DNA from: Prinia subflava
Taxonomy: Eukaryota > Chordata > Aves > Passeriformes > Cisticolidae
Assembly (NCBI RefSeq): GCF_021018805.1
Contig: NC_086248.1
Span: forward strand, 60,707,985 to 60,771,984
DNA length: 64,000 nt
Direction of reading: 5' to 3'
Under the pieces are notes generated by a model. It was not told where the DNA came from, did no database searches, and saw only the letters and a list, made by a program, of their open reading frames with translations. This document shows positions 24,332-36,400 of the stretch, in pieces (the stretch's first letter is position 1; each line of letters begins with the position of its first letter). The translations under genes were made by a program, and so were the position numbers.

Positions 24332-26435
24332 AAGAACAGTTACCTGAAACTGTAAAACACAGTTAAAAGCAATTATTGATGAATCTTATGCTTGAAGATT
24401 TTCAAATGAAGTTGTGTTTATGAAAGGTTGTGGGGAACCTAATGAAGGTTGTTTCAATCTGATGGAATAAATTAGCTTTGTTACAGGTTTCTTGTTCTAG
24501 AAATTGGTCCCATTGTGCTATGGAGCATGTAGCACTCCGTTTGTAAATCTCTTGATGCACGGTGAGATGAGAACTTCAGTAGGTTGTTGAATCACTAGGC
24601 TGGAACTTCTTTGGCTTTCCTTATATGGATTTGGGTGTTTGGCTTTTGTACACTATTAAAACAACCCTAGTTTTTCAGTCCCTGAAGAAGACAGCTTCCT
24701 TCAATGACCATAAATTCTCACTTTTGCCCACGTCTACTATAATAGATTTCTTTTCAGAGAAACCTTGTTAGGGAGTCTGTGTAGTCTCAATAAGGATTTT
24801 CCTTACATACTGTGGGTTGATGTGATCAGTATGTAAATGCTTTCTGGTTTGGGGTGTTTCCCACTCCCCAAATGAACAGTGGTAATGACACCAGTTTGAA
24901 CTGGGGAGGAAAAGGGAAATATCCAGGAGCATTAGCAATTCATCTCAATGTTAATCTTTTAAAGTGCCCAAGGTTGCATCTGCCTAACCAGTCTGTTGCT
25001 TGTATGCTGATCATTCACTACTAAAGAGTCTTTAGATACTTAGCATCTGTATCATGCTTCATCTTTACCCATAATTTTCTCAGATGTAGCTTTTTAGTGT
25101 TCTGTACAGTACACGTATCTTTGCTCCTTTTCCTTCAAGAATTGTTGCCCAGTCTGTTAGTTATTAGTTCCTCTGCTAGAAGCAGCACCATGCCTTTTAA
25201 ACAGTATTCTTCTGATATGGGTTGCATTTGGAGGACTGCATTAACTGGCTTAGTCTCCTGTTTCAATCTTGCTTTATTAAGTTGATGATATTGGGACTGA
25301 CACTCTGCTAATGACAATTTCATTTAGTGGTAAAAGGAAGGGAATGGAAGGCAGCACTCATCTAATCATGCAGGCATTCATCTGGGTTGGCTCCTTTCAC
25401 ATGTTCTTATTTTCATATGTTTTTAGAGGCTTGGACCAGTATGTCAAATATTTATGCATATATACCTTATTTTCCCTTTCAAGTCTTCCACAGCGTGGAA
25501 AGAGATGTGAATAATTCCTATGAGGCAGTACAGGCTGACTTAGAACTTTAAAAGCATTTTTCAGAGCTTTGTGATTGTGTATGTTGAATGTTGCTATTGG
25601 ATCTTGGAAGATTTGGAAATAGAGATTTAGTTACCAGCAAGGGAATTTTCTTCCTTTTTGTAGAGTTTTGGAAACCTTATTTTAAGGAATGGGGGTCGCT
25701 TTCTTGTTTACCAGGCACTGAAATGGATGGCATTTGGTTTTTATGCTTTGTATCTCTGAATGGTCTTGATGGCACTTCTAGAATATCATTCATACAAAGC
25801 ATTTGTGTTTTCATTGGAAAAGGTTGTTAGCCAATATAGTCTACATATTAGATGTTTGATTTTTTCCAAGTATAAACAGACCATCTGCTTTCTGTATATG
25901 AGTTATAGTTGCATCATTTTCCAGTTACTGATATTGTCCAGAAAGTAGTGCAAGACTGAAAAAAAAAAAAAACCAACCAAACCTTCTTCAACCATTTAAA
26001 GCTACATCTGCTGCTTACAGGTCATTCCATCTGAGCTTGTACTTGTCCACATTAAAGTACTGATAAATTGCAAACAGTGGCCATTCATTTGTGGTCCCCC
26101 TTAATCAGAGAAGCTTACTAGATTTTTCTTCCGCCGCGTGTTTCAGTTCCTCAGCACCCCTCTCCCAGCCCCATTCCCCCAGCCCTCAACACTGGCCATT
26201 AGCTGAGACAGACTTAGAAAGGCTGCAGAGCAACAGCTCGACATTGCTGCAGGGCCTGCCGAAGCTGCTACGGGGAAGGCCAGTACACAGGCTGAGATTC
26301 TGCACTGTGCCTTTAAAGCACTTGTCATCAAAGAACAGCATTTCTAGCCAGTTAACTACCATGAGGTAATGCCATGAGGATGAGATAATTTGGGGGGTTC
26401 AAACAATCTCCTATGCCGAGGTAAGCCATAGGTTC
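24332..26435. other. AT-rich non-coding stretch
   Basis: No gene is recognised. Frames are short and without domains. A run of 13 A bases lies at about 25960-25972, next to a small ACCAACCAAACC stretch. Confidence 0.6.
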
Positions 26436-26439
26436 CTCC

Positions 26440-26800
26440 AAGGATCTCAGCTACAAATTTTGCCTTCTGCTGGCCGTCCCAAGCGCAGTGCTCAACTCAC
26501 CGTGCTTGCTCGCCGCCTTCCCCGGCCGCAGTGGGCTGGGACTTGAATTCCCTCCTGCAATCTCTGTGCCTAGGAGGCCTGCTGACTCTGAAAGCCACTG
26601 CAGCTGATTTTTTCCCTGCATAAAGGATTTACATCGAGCTAAAGATACTCCCTTACTATTACAGCAGGTCACCTTTCTTGGCGAGCCCGGAAGGAGCCAT
26701 TGCGGCTGCCCTGCACGGGGCGAGGCAGAGGCAGCAGCCGCGGGGAAGCCTGGCTGCCGGCTCCCCGCGCGATTGGACTTGGGAATTTACTTCAGGGGTT
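26440..26800. promoter_or_regulatory. GC/CpG-rich patch upstream of the main CpG island
   Basis: G+C and CpG rise over this interval, strongest from about 26680 to 26775, with words such as CAGCCGCGGGG and CCCCGCGCG. It lies about 1.5 kb before the main island. It could be an alternative promoter, an island shore or an enhancer. The 203-codon plus frame at 26773-27384 begins at its edge but has no recognisable domain and turns hydrophobic and low-complexity. Confidence 0.4.
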
Positions 26801-27720
26801 TCGTGGGAGGGTGGGTGGGAGAGGAGATGAGGATGGATCAGAGACTGGATTTCTGGTTTTCGGATAATTTGAGAAAACGAAACAACAATAACAAACCCCT
26901 TCAGCCTCTACATTCCAGGGTTTGTAGGGGGTCGTTTTTTAGCTCTTGTAAAACGGTGGGGGAAGGACGTGAGAATAATGATCGAAGCACCTACTCTACA
27001 GGTTCAAAAACTAGAAGATGTATAAAACGAATCCAAAGTTGTTTCCTAAAAGTTTCATGTTCTGTAAAGCTTTTTCCTTGTTTTGAGCCCAGACACAGGA
27101 TTTTTGAGTACTTCCGCTTGGTAAAACTGACTCCAATTCTGGCAGAAGGCAAGAAACATGATTATTTTTGGCATTTCTCCAGAATCTTTTTCCCTCTGTT
27201 TCTAATATTCCTCTTTAGAGCCACCCCTGTGCCTTGCCCAAACTTGCAGAAAAGTTCACTTGAAATTGTGGGAAAAACAGCCTTTGTACAGTTAGAAATA
27301 GCAGTTAAATTAGATGCAGTGAGGAATATTTGCACATGCGGTCTTTACCCATTTTGCCTTTTCCCCTCTTTAAAGCAGAAGTGATTTCTTTTGCCCCTTT
27401 AATTCCTTTGTGGAAAATGTGCATTAAATGCGATTAATATGGCCAAATGTTTGGGGTCACTCCTGACAATTTGTAAATGTGTGCTTTATTTTCTATTGGG
27501 ATACAAGTTGTTTATTTTTTCTTCCACAGCAATAACTGAAGCCAATCTAAGTATCAGATTCAGATAGATCTTTGAATATTTTTAATCCAGTTGTCACATA
27601 GCTTCTGTAGCACCAGATACCATTGCCCGAGGAATGTGTTTTCCTTTTCTAGTCTCTCCATATTTAATGTTAAGTAATTATGCCAGAATTCGGTTGTAAT
27701 CACTCCGGGTTTTTTCTGTT
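26801..27720. other. AT-rich non-coding stretch between the GC patch and the ancient repeat
   Basis: No supported gene is seen. The long plus-strand frame reaching 27384 lacks domains and is treated as chance. No repeat family is recognised. Confidence 0.5.
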
Positions 27721-27905
27721 TCAGAGATACAACCAGAATTTTCAAACCTAGGTCAAATTTAGATATGTAATGGCCTAATTTTCAGAGATGTGAAATTAAT
27801 TGAAAATGTGAGTGCTTATCATTTCTGAAAATTAGGCCAATTATTTCAGTGACTAAATATGAACACAGGTACCTAATAGCAGGCAATCAAGTTTGAAAAA
27901 TTTGT
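27721..27905. repeat. Ancient palindromic interspersed repeat (amniote type)
   Basis: Arms at 27771-27790 and 27820-27839 are 20 bases long and reverse-complementary with one mismatch, around a 29-base loop. The core CCTAATTTTCAGAGATG and its partner, with the trailing CAAGTTTGAAAA, resemble a family I recall as common in turtle and crocodilian DNA and present as worn copies in birds. The family name and the exact ends are not certain. It is probably a non-autonomous DNA-transposon or MITE-like remnant. Confidence 0.55.
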
Positions 27906-28264
27906 AACATTAGCTTTTCTATCTCAGAATCAATTCCTTGCTTGTCTACGGTGAGCTCAAACGCTAAACATCAGTGAAATTAATTTGTTATGGTGTGTGC
28001 ACAGGAAGATGTTTGGACATTTTACAAATAAACAGCTACAAGGGATTAAAGTTTCATCTGACATTTCTAATATCAGAACAAAGAGCACAAATGTTTGTCT
28101 TCCACCTTTGCCTATTACAGTCAATTACGGCTTTATTTACCGAACTCGGCTAAAGTCTTTCCATGTGCATTTTATCGTGGTCTTCTTTCTTCTCCCCGTC
28201 CTTGCCAGAACACCAGTAGTTCCCACCCTCTGTCCTCCCTCCCAGTCTTTAATTTCTAGTTTAT
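27906..28264. other. Non-coding stretch before the CpG island
   Basis: Nothing is recognised here. Composition shifts from AT-rich towards the CT-rich edge of the island at about 28180-28265. Confidence 0.55.
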
Positions 28265-29139
28265 GAGGGGGGGCTATTGCGGGCGACTAGAACGGGGAAG
28301 CTGAAGGGCTGCGCTCCTTTTTAACTCGGAGCATTTGATCTTTCTCTGGCATGTCCTTGTTGGCTCCCGGTTTGCTCTACAGCCTTTAATTAATTTCCGT
28401 GTCTTATCACGACGCGCAGGTAGCACAGGAAAACCTCACGAAATTTCTGTGAGGCGAACCCGCGTGTGCAGGGCCGGCTGGGGGGCGGCGGCCGCTGCTC
28501 CCCCGCGGGCCCCTCGCTGGCTGCCCCGTCCCTCCGCTCGCCTCCTCCCCCGCTGCCGGGCCGGGCTGCGTGTCACGCCGGGGCTCATCGTTCACGGGCA
28601 CGGCAATTATCTGTTTGTGTTGGGTGCCTGGGCCGGGCTTTTGAGTAGGGGCTCGGGCGGTGTGAGGGACGGGGAAGGACGAGCCCCTGCTCGGACGCTA
28701 TCGCACCGCAGATCTGCAGCCGGTTTACAGGGCTGGAGTGGTTCGGATTAACCCCTTCCATTGCCGAGGAGCCGGGCAAGTCGGAGCGGAGAGCGTGAAA
28801 ACCCGCCCCGCAGCATCGAGAACTGCGAGGACTTAGTTGAGCAGAGCTTTTCTTTTTTTCTTTCCCCCTCCCCCAAGTTGACAGGATTAAAAGGGATTTT
28901 TAGCAAACGGCGCGAGGCGCCCCTTGACGATCCCGAGCCCTCGCGCAACAACCGCCGACTACAAAGGTTGTAGCCTTAAAGAAAACAAGGCAAGAGCGCC
29001 GAGAGACCCGGAGAGAGCGGGATTGCGACACCGAGAGCCGCCCTGGGAACGCCGAACCATTCCCAGCACATTCCCGGCAGGCCCCGCGCGGCCCCTCCCC
29101 CGGCGGCTCCGCTGCGGCGCGGGCTCGGCTCGGCTCTCC

Positions 29140-29185
29140 TGCTCCTCTCCTCCCCCCGCCGCTCCCGCTCCCCCTCCCCCGCACG
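29140..29185 (-). other. C-rich run with G-quadruplex potential on the minus strand
   Basis: Successive runs of three or more C on the + strand (CCCCCCG, CTCCCG, CTCCCCCT, CCCCC) give four or more G-runs with short spacers on the minus strand. This fits the G3+N1-7 pattern. Such structures are frequent in CpG-island promoters. Confidence 0.45.
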
Positions 29186-29635
29186 TAGGCGCTTGCAGGG
29201 GGGGAGGGAAAAAAAGCCCTTCCAGCCTGACTAGAAAATCAGCCTTGTTTCCTCAGAAACCGCAGCTGCTGCGAGCGGAGAACACGTCAGGCCGGCCCTC
29301 CGACACGCACAGATGTGCCTTTGTGAACCCACACACACGACGGGGAGGGAGGAGGATGGCGAGTGAGGGCAAGAGCGCGGGGCCGAGGCGAACGGCAGGC
29401 GGCTGCTCCTTGCCCAAGGCCGCCCTCCTCCCCCGGCCCCCTACTATTAGTGGCCCTTGTTTAATTCCTCTCAGTGGCTCAAAGAGTAGCGAAAGCTGGA
29501 GGCGACCTAAATAGGGAAACTTTGGAACTCGGAGAGACGGAGAGGACCCCCTCCTCACAGGCCGGCCCTGCCCCCCGCCCCTGTACACCGGGCGGCCGAG
29601 GTGTACTTGGCCATTGGGGATTTTGTTCCCCGTTT

Positions 29636-29776
29636 TTTTCGTGTTTTGTTTGTTTGTTTGTTTGTTGGTTTGGTTTTTTGTGGGGTTTTGTTGTTGTTGT
29701 TGGGGTTTTTTGTTTTTAATTTTTTATTATTAAAAAATAATTCTTCTTTATTATTTTTATTATTTTATTATTAAAG
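29636..29776 (+). repeat. TTTG / TTG / ATT simple-repeat block inside the CpG island
   Basis: TTTG units near 29647-29665 give way to TTG units near 29689-29701 and then to A/T-only sequence to about 29776. The block splits the island into two GC-rich halves. It is likely a low-complexity expansion rather than a mobile element. Confidence 0.75.
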
Positions 29777-30099
29777 GGCTGGGCTCCCAAGATACTGATC
29801 TTTTCCTGAGAGGAGTGGGAGAGCGGGCAAAACACGGAGTGGGGAAGTTTCTGCTGGCCCAGGAGAGAGCCCCATTAATAAAAGGTCGCATGGCCAGTGG
29901 CAGCGCCGGGGCGCGGAGCGCCTCTTGCCGTGCCCTCGCCGGCCGCAACTCTCAGCTGCTCTTCTCCGCTTTCCCTCCCCCTCGTCCCTCCCGACCTCTT
30001 TCCCCACGCTTCGCCCGCTCTCTTTTTAATGTATAACTTTCAGCCTGGATGAGTTGCGACTCGTTCAGCGTAACTGGGACGAGCGGCTGATGGCTGCGA

Positions 30100-30131
30100 G
30101 GGGCCGGGGGATGGGACGGGGGGGTGGGGGG
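30100..30131 (+). other. G-quadruplex motif
   Basis: Five G-runs of 3-7 bases with one- or two-base spacers occur in a row, a clear match to the canonical G3+N1-7 pattern on the + strand. It lies just upstream of the CCAAT/YY1-like words, in the second half of the CpG island, and may influence promoter activity. Confidence 0.6.
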
Positions 30132-30174
30132 TGCGAGCGCGCACAAAAACAGGTCCGGGGGAGGGGCGCGCGGG

Positions 30175-30200
30175 CCGCCATTGGCGCCGCCATTTGCGAG
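30175..30200. promoter_or_regulatory. CCAAT-type and YY1-like promoter words
   Basis: GCCGCCATTGGCGCCGCCAT contains CCATTGG, an inverted CCAAT box (NF-Y type). It also has two GCCGCCAT words, the reverse complement of the YY1 core ATGGCGGC. Both motif types cluster close to transcription starts in CpG-island promoters. A CCCGG-type repeat follows at about 30201-30225. Confidence 0.45.
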
Positions 30201-30400
30201 CCCGCCCGGCCCGGCCCGGCCCGGCGGGGGCTCCTCTGTTCTCTGCGCGTTCCAGCCACGCACAAGCGCCTTAGCCCAGTGTTGTTTACTTCCTTCTGTT
30301 AACAATGGCCGCAGCAGAGTTGTTGTACGGTATTTTGGTACTTCCTGCAAATCCGCCCCTCAGTGCCTCGCTCGGAACGATAGGTCTTTCCTTTTAACAG

Positions 30401-33400
30401 AGCCCGGCATATCCCGGGCAGTTCGAGTTATATACGGAAAGACCTAACCTACTTCGGTGCATATTTTTAATGTGACAGTTCAGTTATCGGCCTGTCCCGG
30501 CCACGTCTTTCTTTTAACCCCCTTTTGTAGGGTCTGGTTCCAGGGGCAGCGCTACAGCTGCGACCCACAACTTGGGCTGCTTTTCACTCAGCATTTAATT
30601 CTTCTTGTGTTTAATAAAGGGGACGTGAGCACATAACTCAGGGTTGTCTCCATGGCACAGGAGTGCCAGGCTTATGGTCGGGAAGCGAGCAAGGGAAGAA
30701 GAGGACGTACCTGCGTAGGCACAGACACGTACCTTTGTGCTTTGGTGGAGAGACACTTTGAACTAGGTTATTAATTAATGTAACAGCTTTTAAAAAGGCA
30801 AAGTAGCACGTTTAAAATTTGAACCTGTGTCTAAGTACACTTGGAGCTAAGACAACTGGATTTTTAAAGCGTGTTTATTTTTAAGGTATGTAAAACAAAA
30901 AGGTTTTATCATTTCGGCAGAATGATTTGGGAGACGTTCAAGCAGTTCTTGATTTCAGGAAGCCATTGCTTGCTCGTACGGAAACAAGTTTTCAAGCCGA
31001 GCTCTACTAAATAACACTTGGTGGGGTTTTTTCTTTCAGAAAAGACAAGCGGAAACAAACAAAACACACACACACAGACCACACCACGGGGACTGTCCTT
31101 TTCTTGTCTCCCTGTGTGCTGTACTTGCCCCCCTTCAAGGAGCAGGAGGGACAGAAGTTGTGGCAGGGCGGGTACTGATTAGTTGCTGTCATTCTGCACA
31201 GATTAACACCTATTTTTAGGTTTTCGAACCTCTTGAGTAATACTAGTTAAATTGGCACAGGTTAATAAGTTGGGGTCCGCAGAGCCTCTTAACTGTTCAC
31301 TGTGAAATTTGAATTAAAGAGACAGCCTCACTTTGTCAAAACAATGAAAAAAGGTTTATATACCAAACATTTACTGTATGGCCATGTTTGTGTGCATGTG
31401 TGTACGCACACAGAAGATACATAGGCTTGGAAAACAAAAATTGAAATTAATTACTTGGCACAAACAAGCAGTTGGAGGACCTTTGCAGAATAAATCTGCA
31501 GTGAAATCGGTTTTGAAAGGAAACATTTTCTTTCTTTACTTTTAATATAAATGTAGCATCTAAAAATAAAACTTAATCGTTATTTTTTATGCGTTTTCTC
31601 CCTATCCTCCCCCCATTATATCATTACACTGTTACACTGACACCCACTGGTAAAAGCTGATCTGAGATCAGGGTAGTAAACTGAGCCTCTTGATGAAGGG
31701 ACAGCTATTGCTCAGGATTAAAAAATAAAGCGTGGACCAAAGATTGGCTCTTCCCCTTCCTCGTCTTGAAAGAAAAGCATTGAAATGGTCTTAACTTTGA
31801 TTTTTGTTTTTGTTGACAAGTTAGTGTGTGGATGTTCCAAACATAAAGAGGGAGACCACAATGTTTTTCTCTAAGAAACGTAACAACATACGAACAGCTG
31901 CATTCAAAGCAGCTTATTTTCTAGGCATTTATATGACTGAGGACAGACAACAGGCTTGCACAGATGAGGACAGGAGAAAGGTGTTAGTATGTTAGTAGCT
32001 GCTGGGTTTCATGCTGTTTCCCAGGTAAAACAGCTTGATGAAAAACAGAAATAATGGTCATGCTAGAAATATATTTGTGTGGGCACTGAGCTGATTGTAT
32101 CAAAGCAGAGATGAATGCCAGCGCTGTGCAAGTCTTACTTAGTCTGTTTACCGTTTATTTCAAAGTTGGTGGTGGTCTTGAAAGCCACTTGTGTTGGAGA
32201 AACAAGGCTTATTTTATTGAAATGTACCACAGCACCAAAATCTGGTTTGTGAGAGTGTCGTTCCATCGCCCTGCCTAGCACAAGAACAATACCACGCAAT
32301 TATGCTGTTTCAGGCTCTGAAATGGGCTTTCTTCCAAAACACCCTCCCCTTATATTATTAGACGTGTTTCTATAAATGAAATGATTGATTGAAAATCTTC
32401 CTGTGTTTATGTTGTTCGGGCAGCAGTAGCTTGGATTTCCCCTGTCTAGACTAAAATTGTATCCAGTGGAGATGCACGGGACAGCTGTTTGTAAACTTGG
32501 AGTGAGACATAACAAATGAGCTGAAGCAAAACCTGTCCATGGCTAGCTTCCTTGTAAATACAGTGATACATTCTTTATTGTAAGAGAAAAAGGGGAGCCT
32601 TAATAGAAGTGAACACACAAACAAAATGGACTCCACAAAACATGAAAGTGTTGAAAAGCCCTGCCAGGACTGCACAGTTCAGAAATTAAAACTCCAACCT
32701 TTGAAATTGTAATTCAGGCTTTGTTTACATTCTGATAAAATGAGCTTAAAATAAGTATAAGAAGTAGTCTCTGGGATTGCCAGCTTAGTTTTACAATTGG
32801 TGCAGATAACCTAATTGGAAAATGGGGTGACTGCTGGGATTTAGTTCTTCGGGAAAAGTTCTAAAGAAAATCTTTACTGGAGTACTTGTAAAATACATAT
32901 ATACGTATGTGTTTGTGTATATATAAATACATGTGTGTGTAAAGAAGAAATCTTTACAAAAGCAGTCATTGAAGTTGAGGATTTATATGAGGTTTTCATG
33001 CTTGAAGATGTACTGTTACATTGAATGTTACCTTATAGGCACACTGTCATACAGAAATGTTAAGTTTGAAAACCTACACAAGGCTGTTAGCAATTGATTT
33101 GTTTTGCAATTTCACTTTGAAAAACAATAAAAGAATGAAGAGGAGGTTTACTTTGAAATTGAGACAGGCTGAGAAAAAAAAATGCTAGCTTGTATCCTGT
33201 AGTTATCCAGAAGCACCCTGGTAGATCCAGAATAAAACTCACAGAACAGGCATAAGGCACAGTGAAGAATCAGAGTTTGGGAGGAGGTGGCATGTCAATA
33301 GCCTGCCACATCCTTTCTCCTCTCTTTCCCTCGGTCTCATTCTTGCTCTGTTTGCATGAAGAAACTGCAGCAAACAAATGAGAAGAAAAGTGGGGGAGGA

Positions 33401-36400
33401 GGGAGAACATTTTCAGTTCATATTGCAGTATTCAAATAAAATACTTCAAATGCTATAAACAGTTTGATAGTCATTGTTTATAGACTCTAGAATTTTTAAT
33501 ATTCTAACATGTAATTGAATTCTGAAGCCAAGATTCTGCAATTCATCAGACTTTTATAAGTGAGCCACTATTTGCTAGCAGTATCTTGGAGAAGAATTTG
33601 GAGTTAAATTGTTTTGTTTGTTTGTGGCTGTAGCAAAAAAGTGAAATGCTGAAGTGGTCAGCAAAATTATATGTTGTGCATTTGCCTGGGTTAACAAAAG
33701 TCCCGAGCTGTATAAGTAGTTCAAGCATTTGAGAAACCTAATTGTTTGATTCCTGTATGCAGATTTGGGCTTTGTGCATGTGCATTGTGGAACGTGTATT
33801 TTTGGAGGGTATGTTTTCAGGGCTTGCGCTCAATTTTCTCCAGTACACTGTCTAGAGAACTCAAGTAAAATGGAAAAAAAATGCAAACACTTTGTTTCTA
33901 AGCTTTTATTATTATCCACCCTACTTAGGCCTGAAGTGATTCCTAGGAATGCTGGTATTTTTGCCTACCCCATTGAAATGTTCAGTGTAAAGCTGGGCTA
34001 GATGTGAGAGACAGTTTTTCCTTCAGTTCTGAGGAATTGTACTGCTATTGTGAGCTGGACGAGTGTGGAGGAGTTATGGCACTGACTGGAGCACTTGTTC
34101 TTTCCCAGTCAACTCTTAAATCTTGATACCAGAAGGGTCAAAAACTGGCCAGCTGTGACATCTGAATAATTTTTAAAGCAGTTAATCCAGTCAGAGTGTT
34201 TATCAATCTTTGTACCACGTGTGGAGGCGATGGGGACACATCCTAAGATAATTCAAAAGAAAAGCTCATGTCATTGGCAAAAATCAAGTAGTTCAGATGA
34301 GTCTTGTTCCACAGATTTATGTTTTCAGGTTTAAGATGGAAACACAGAACACTGCCCAGTTAATTCCTAGTGCGTGGTTATTTGGCAGGTGTGTGGATAG
34401 TTGGTTGTGCAAACCATCCCTTCTAAACCTGTATGCTGCCCACATGAGTTGCCCAGGTGTTGTCAGCATTAGCCACTCTCTGTACATGGCATGATATATG
34501 GGAGAAGGGGACATCAGGAATACCCTTTGATTTACCTGGAAAGTAGGAGCTGAGTTTTGAGAGCGTGTTACATACTGCTGGCAATTGCCTTGATCCTTCC
34601 CCCACATCATTTGCAGTTGCATGGAGCACCACGGTTCTCTTGTTAATCATATCACACTCCTGTGGCAACATTAATTTTGTTAGCTGAGTGTGCAATATCA
34701 GACATGCATTTAGTATGTTTTAATCATCTTCAGAAAAATGTTTCAGCCTTTTTTTGTATAAAAGCATAGGTTTTCCTTGCTTTTAATTGTTGCTTATTTC
34801 CTCTTGGAACTGTTCCGATTTTTTTTTCTGTTGAAGATGAAAAGGGATCATTTTTGTGTTAACTGATCATTTTTCCCAAAACTATGTTTTAGAAAGTCCC
34901 AATTCACCAGTCCTGCGAGGGAAGGTGGAGAGAGGAAGCACAGGTGTAATAAAGAATCAGTTTCTTCTGACTCAGAATTAGGCTGTGAGCAAGTAGTACC
35001 ACATACAATCTAGAGAACAAGTACAGAAGAACGTAAGATGTATGTAGGGTAGATCTTACAGTGATAAATTTTGCCTTGGTGTGAGCTGGTGTTTTTTTAA
35101 AAAAGCACCACTTTTTTCAGATAAAGCAAGAAGAAAAATGAAACAGTTCTTGTAGGGTGGGAGTTGAAAGTACTGTGGGAAGTGGTGCTAAATTACAAAA
35201 GGGTGCTCAAAAAGGTGTTCTTCTTTTCCTGTTATTTTTGAGATTCCACTAGGTTGTGTAAGTTATCCATTCCATTAGAAGTAGGAATAAAGAAGGCAAT
35301 TTACCATTGCAATTGGTTGCAGGACACAGTAAAGGTTTTGAAGTTAAAATCATTTTTCTGAAACAGAGTGCTCCCTACATTGTGTTTAAACTCGCCTAAA
35401 AATTCTTCTTAACCCACATACTCAAAATAATGTTCTCTAAGGTGCAGAAAGCTTTTTCTCCCAAGCACAATAGGAATATGTTGAATCTCTTGAAAACAGT
35501 TTCTGTTTTTCAGACACCTTTTCTTTTTCAGCATAGATAATTAACGCCTTCTTCACAGTGCTTGGTGCCCTTGATACATCTGTTACCTTTGACAGATCCT
35601 TTCTGTTTGCCACCTCTTCCTAACATGCTTCCAATATTTTCAGCACAAAATAGCTTTGTATCTTTGATGTTGGTTGTATACGGGCTCAATTAAATAAGAA
35701 AGCTGCTGACAGAATGGTGTAGAGTTGAAGCTTTGTTTCTGTAAAGATTCTGTCCTTGGTCACTTATCTTCCGTTTTTGCTGCAAAATGTTTAACTTGTT
35801 TTAGACAAGATTGTTAAGACACGCAGTTTTATCTAGAACTGTGTTTCACTTTTGCAGGTGCTATGTGCAGTGATTATGTAGAGATGTAGGTAAAGGGGAA
35901 AGAGGAGTACTCTGCAACTGCAGCCTTAAGCAGCAAAACCCCATCCCACCCGTGAGGGTTGCTGTAAAACATACCTTCCTGGAAGTTTCTGGAATTTTTA
36001 GAAGTAATGCAGCTGTTCATTACCACCCCCTAGTTGCTGGTGGATGGCATCCTGTATTTAGGCTGAGGAAGCCAGCTTTGTCTGGAAGGGGCTGTTGGGG
36101 CTGCCCTGTTGGAGCGGTCCCACGGGCCCTTGGGTCGCTGAGCTGTGGCAGTGGGTAGCTGCAGCCCTGCTAGTAAGAGGGCAGTGACATTTAACCCTTT
36201 TTTGAGGTTTTCCATAGTGGTTCCTCTGCAGCCCCACGGCGTGGTGGTGCCCAAAGGCGGTAGCTATAGAGACCCTTTCCACACAAGGAATTAAAGTGAA
36301 ATCACAGTATTGGAAGAAGAGAGTGAAAAATACGAATGGATTAGAAAAGATGCAGTCAATAACAATACCTAAATAAAAGACTTAGTGGTGGCAGTAATTG

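Larger units (their letters stand above)
28265..30400. promoter_or_regulatory. Major CpG island, probable promoter / first-exon region
   Basis: CpG density is far above the rest of the window. I count 15 CpG in 28441-28560 and 7 in 28561-28620, while most lines elsewhere have none or one. Composition stays GC-rich to about 29630. It breaks into an AT/TTTG simple-repeat block, then returns to GC-rich from about 29800 to 30400. GC-box-like GGGCGG words, CCAAT and YY1-like words and G-runs are present. In amniotes such an island usually marks a promoter, often of a developmental or housekeeping gene. Frames open on both strands through the island but none is recognisable, so neither the gene nor the direction of transcription can be named. 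It may be bidirectional. Confidence 0.8.

Noticed and set aside
26773..27384. 203-codon plus-strand frame
   Set aside because: No domain, low-complexity asparagine and phenylalanine/leucine stretches, and no splice or polyadenylation context that would make it a gene. It is more likely a chance frame beside a GC-rich patch.
28924..29514. 196-codon plus-strand frame through the CpG island
   Set aside because: It begins at TTG, not ATG. The content is proline/arginine/alanine-rich, as GC-rich islands produce in any frame, and the opposite strand is equally open. Only the internal ATG at 29356 is kept as a finding.
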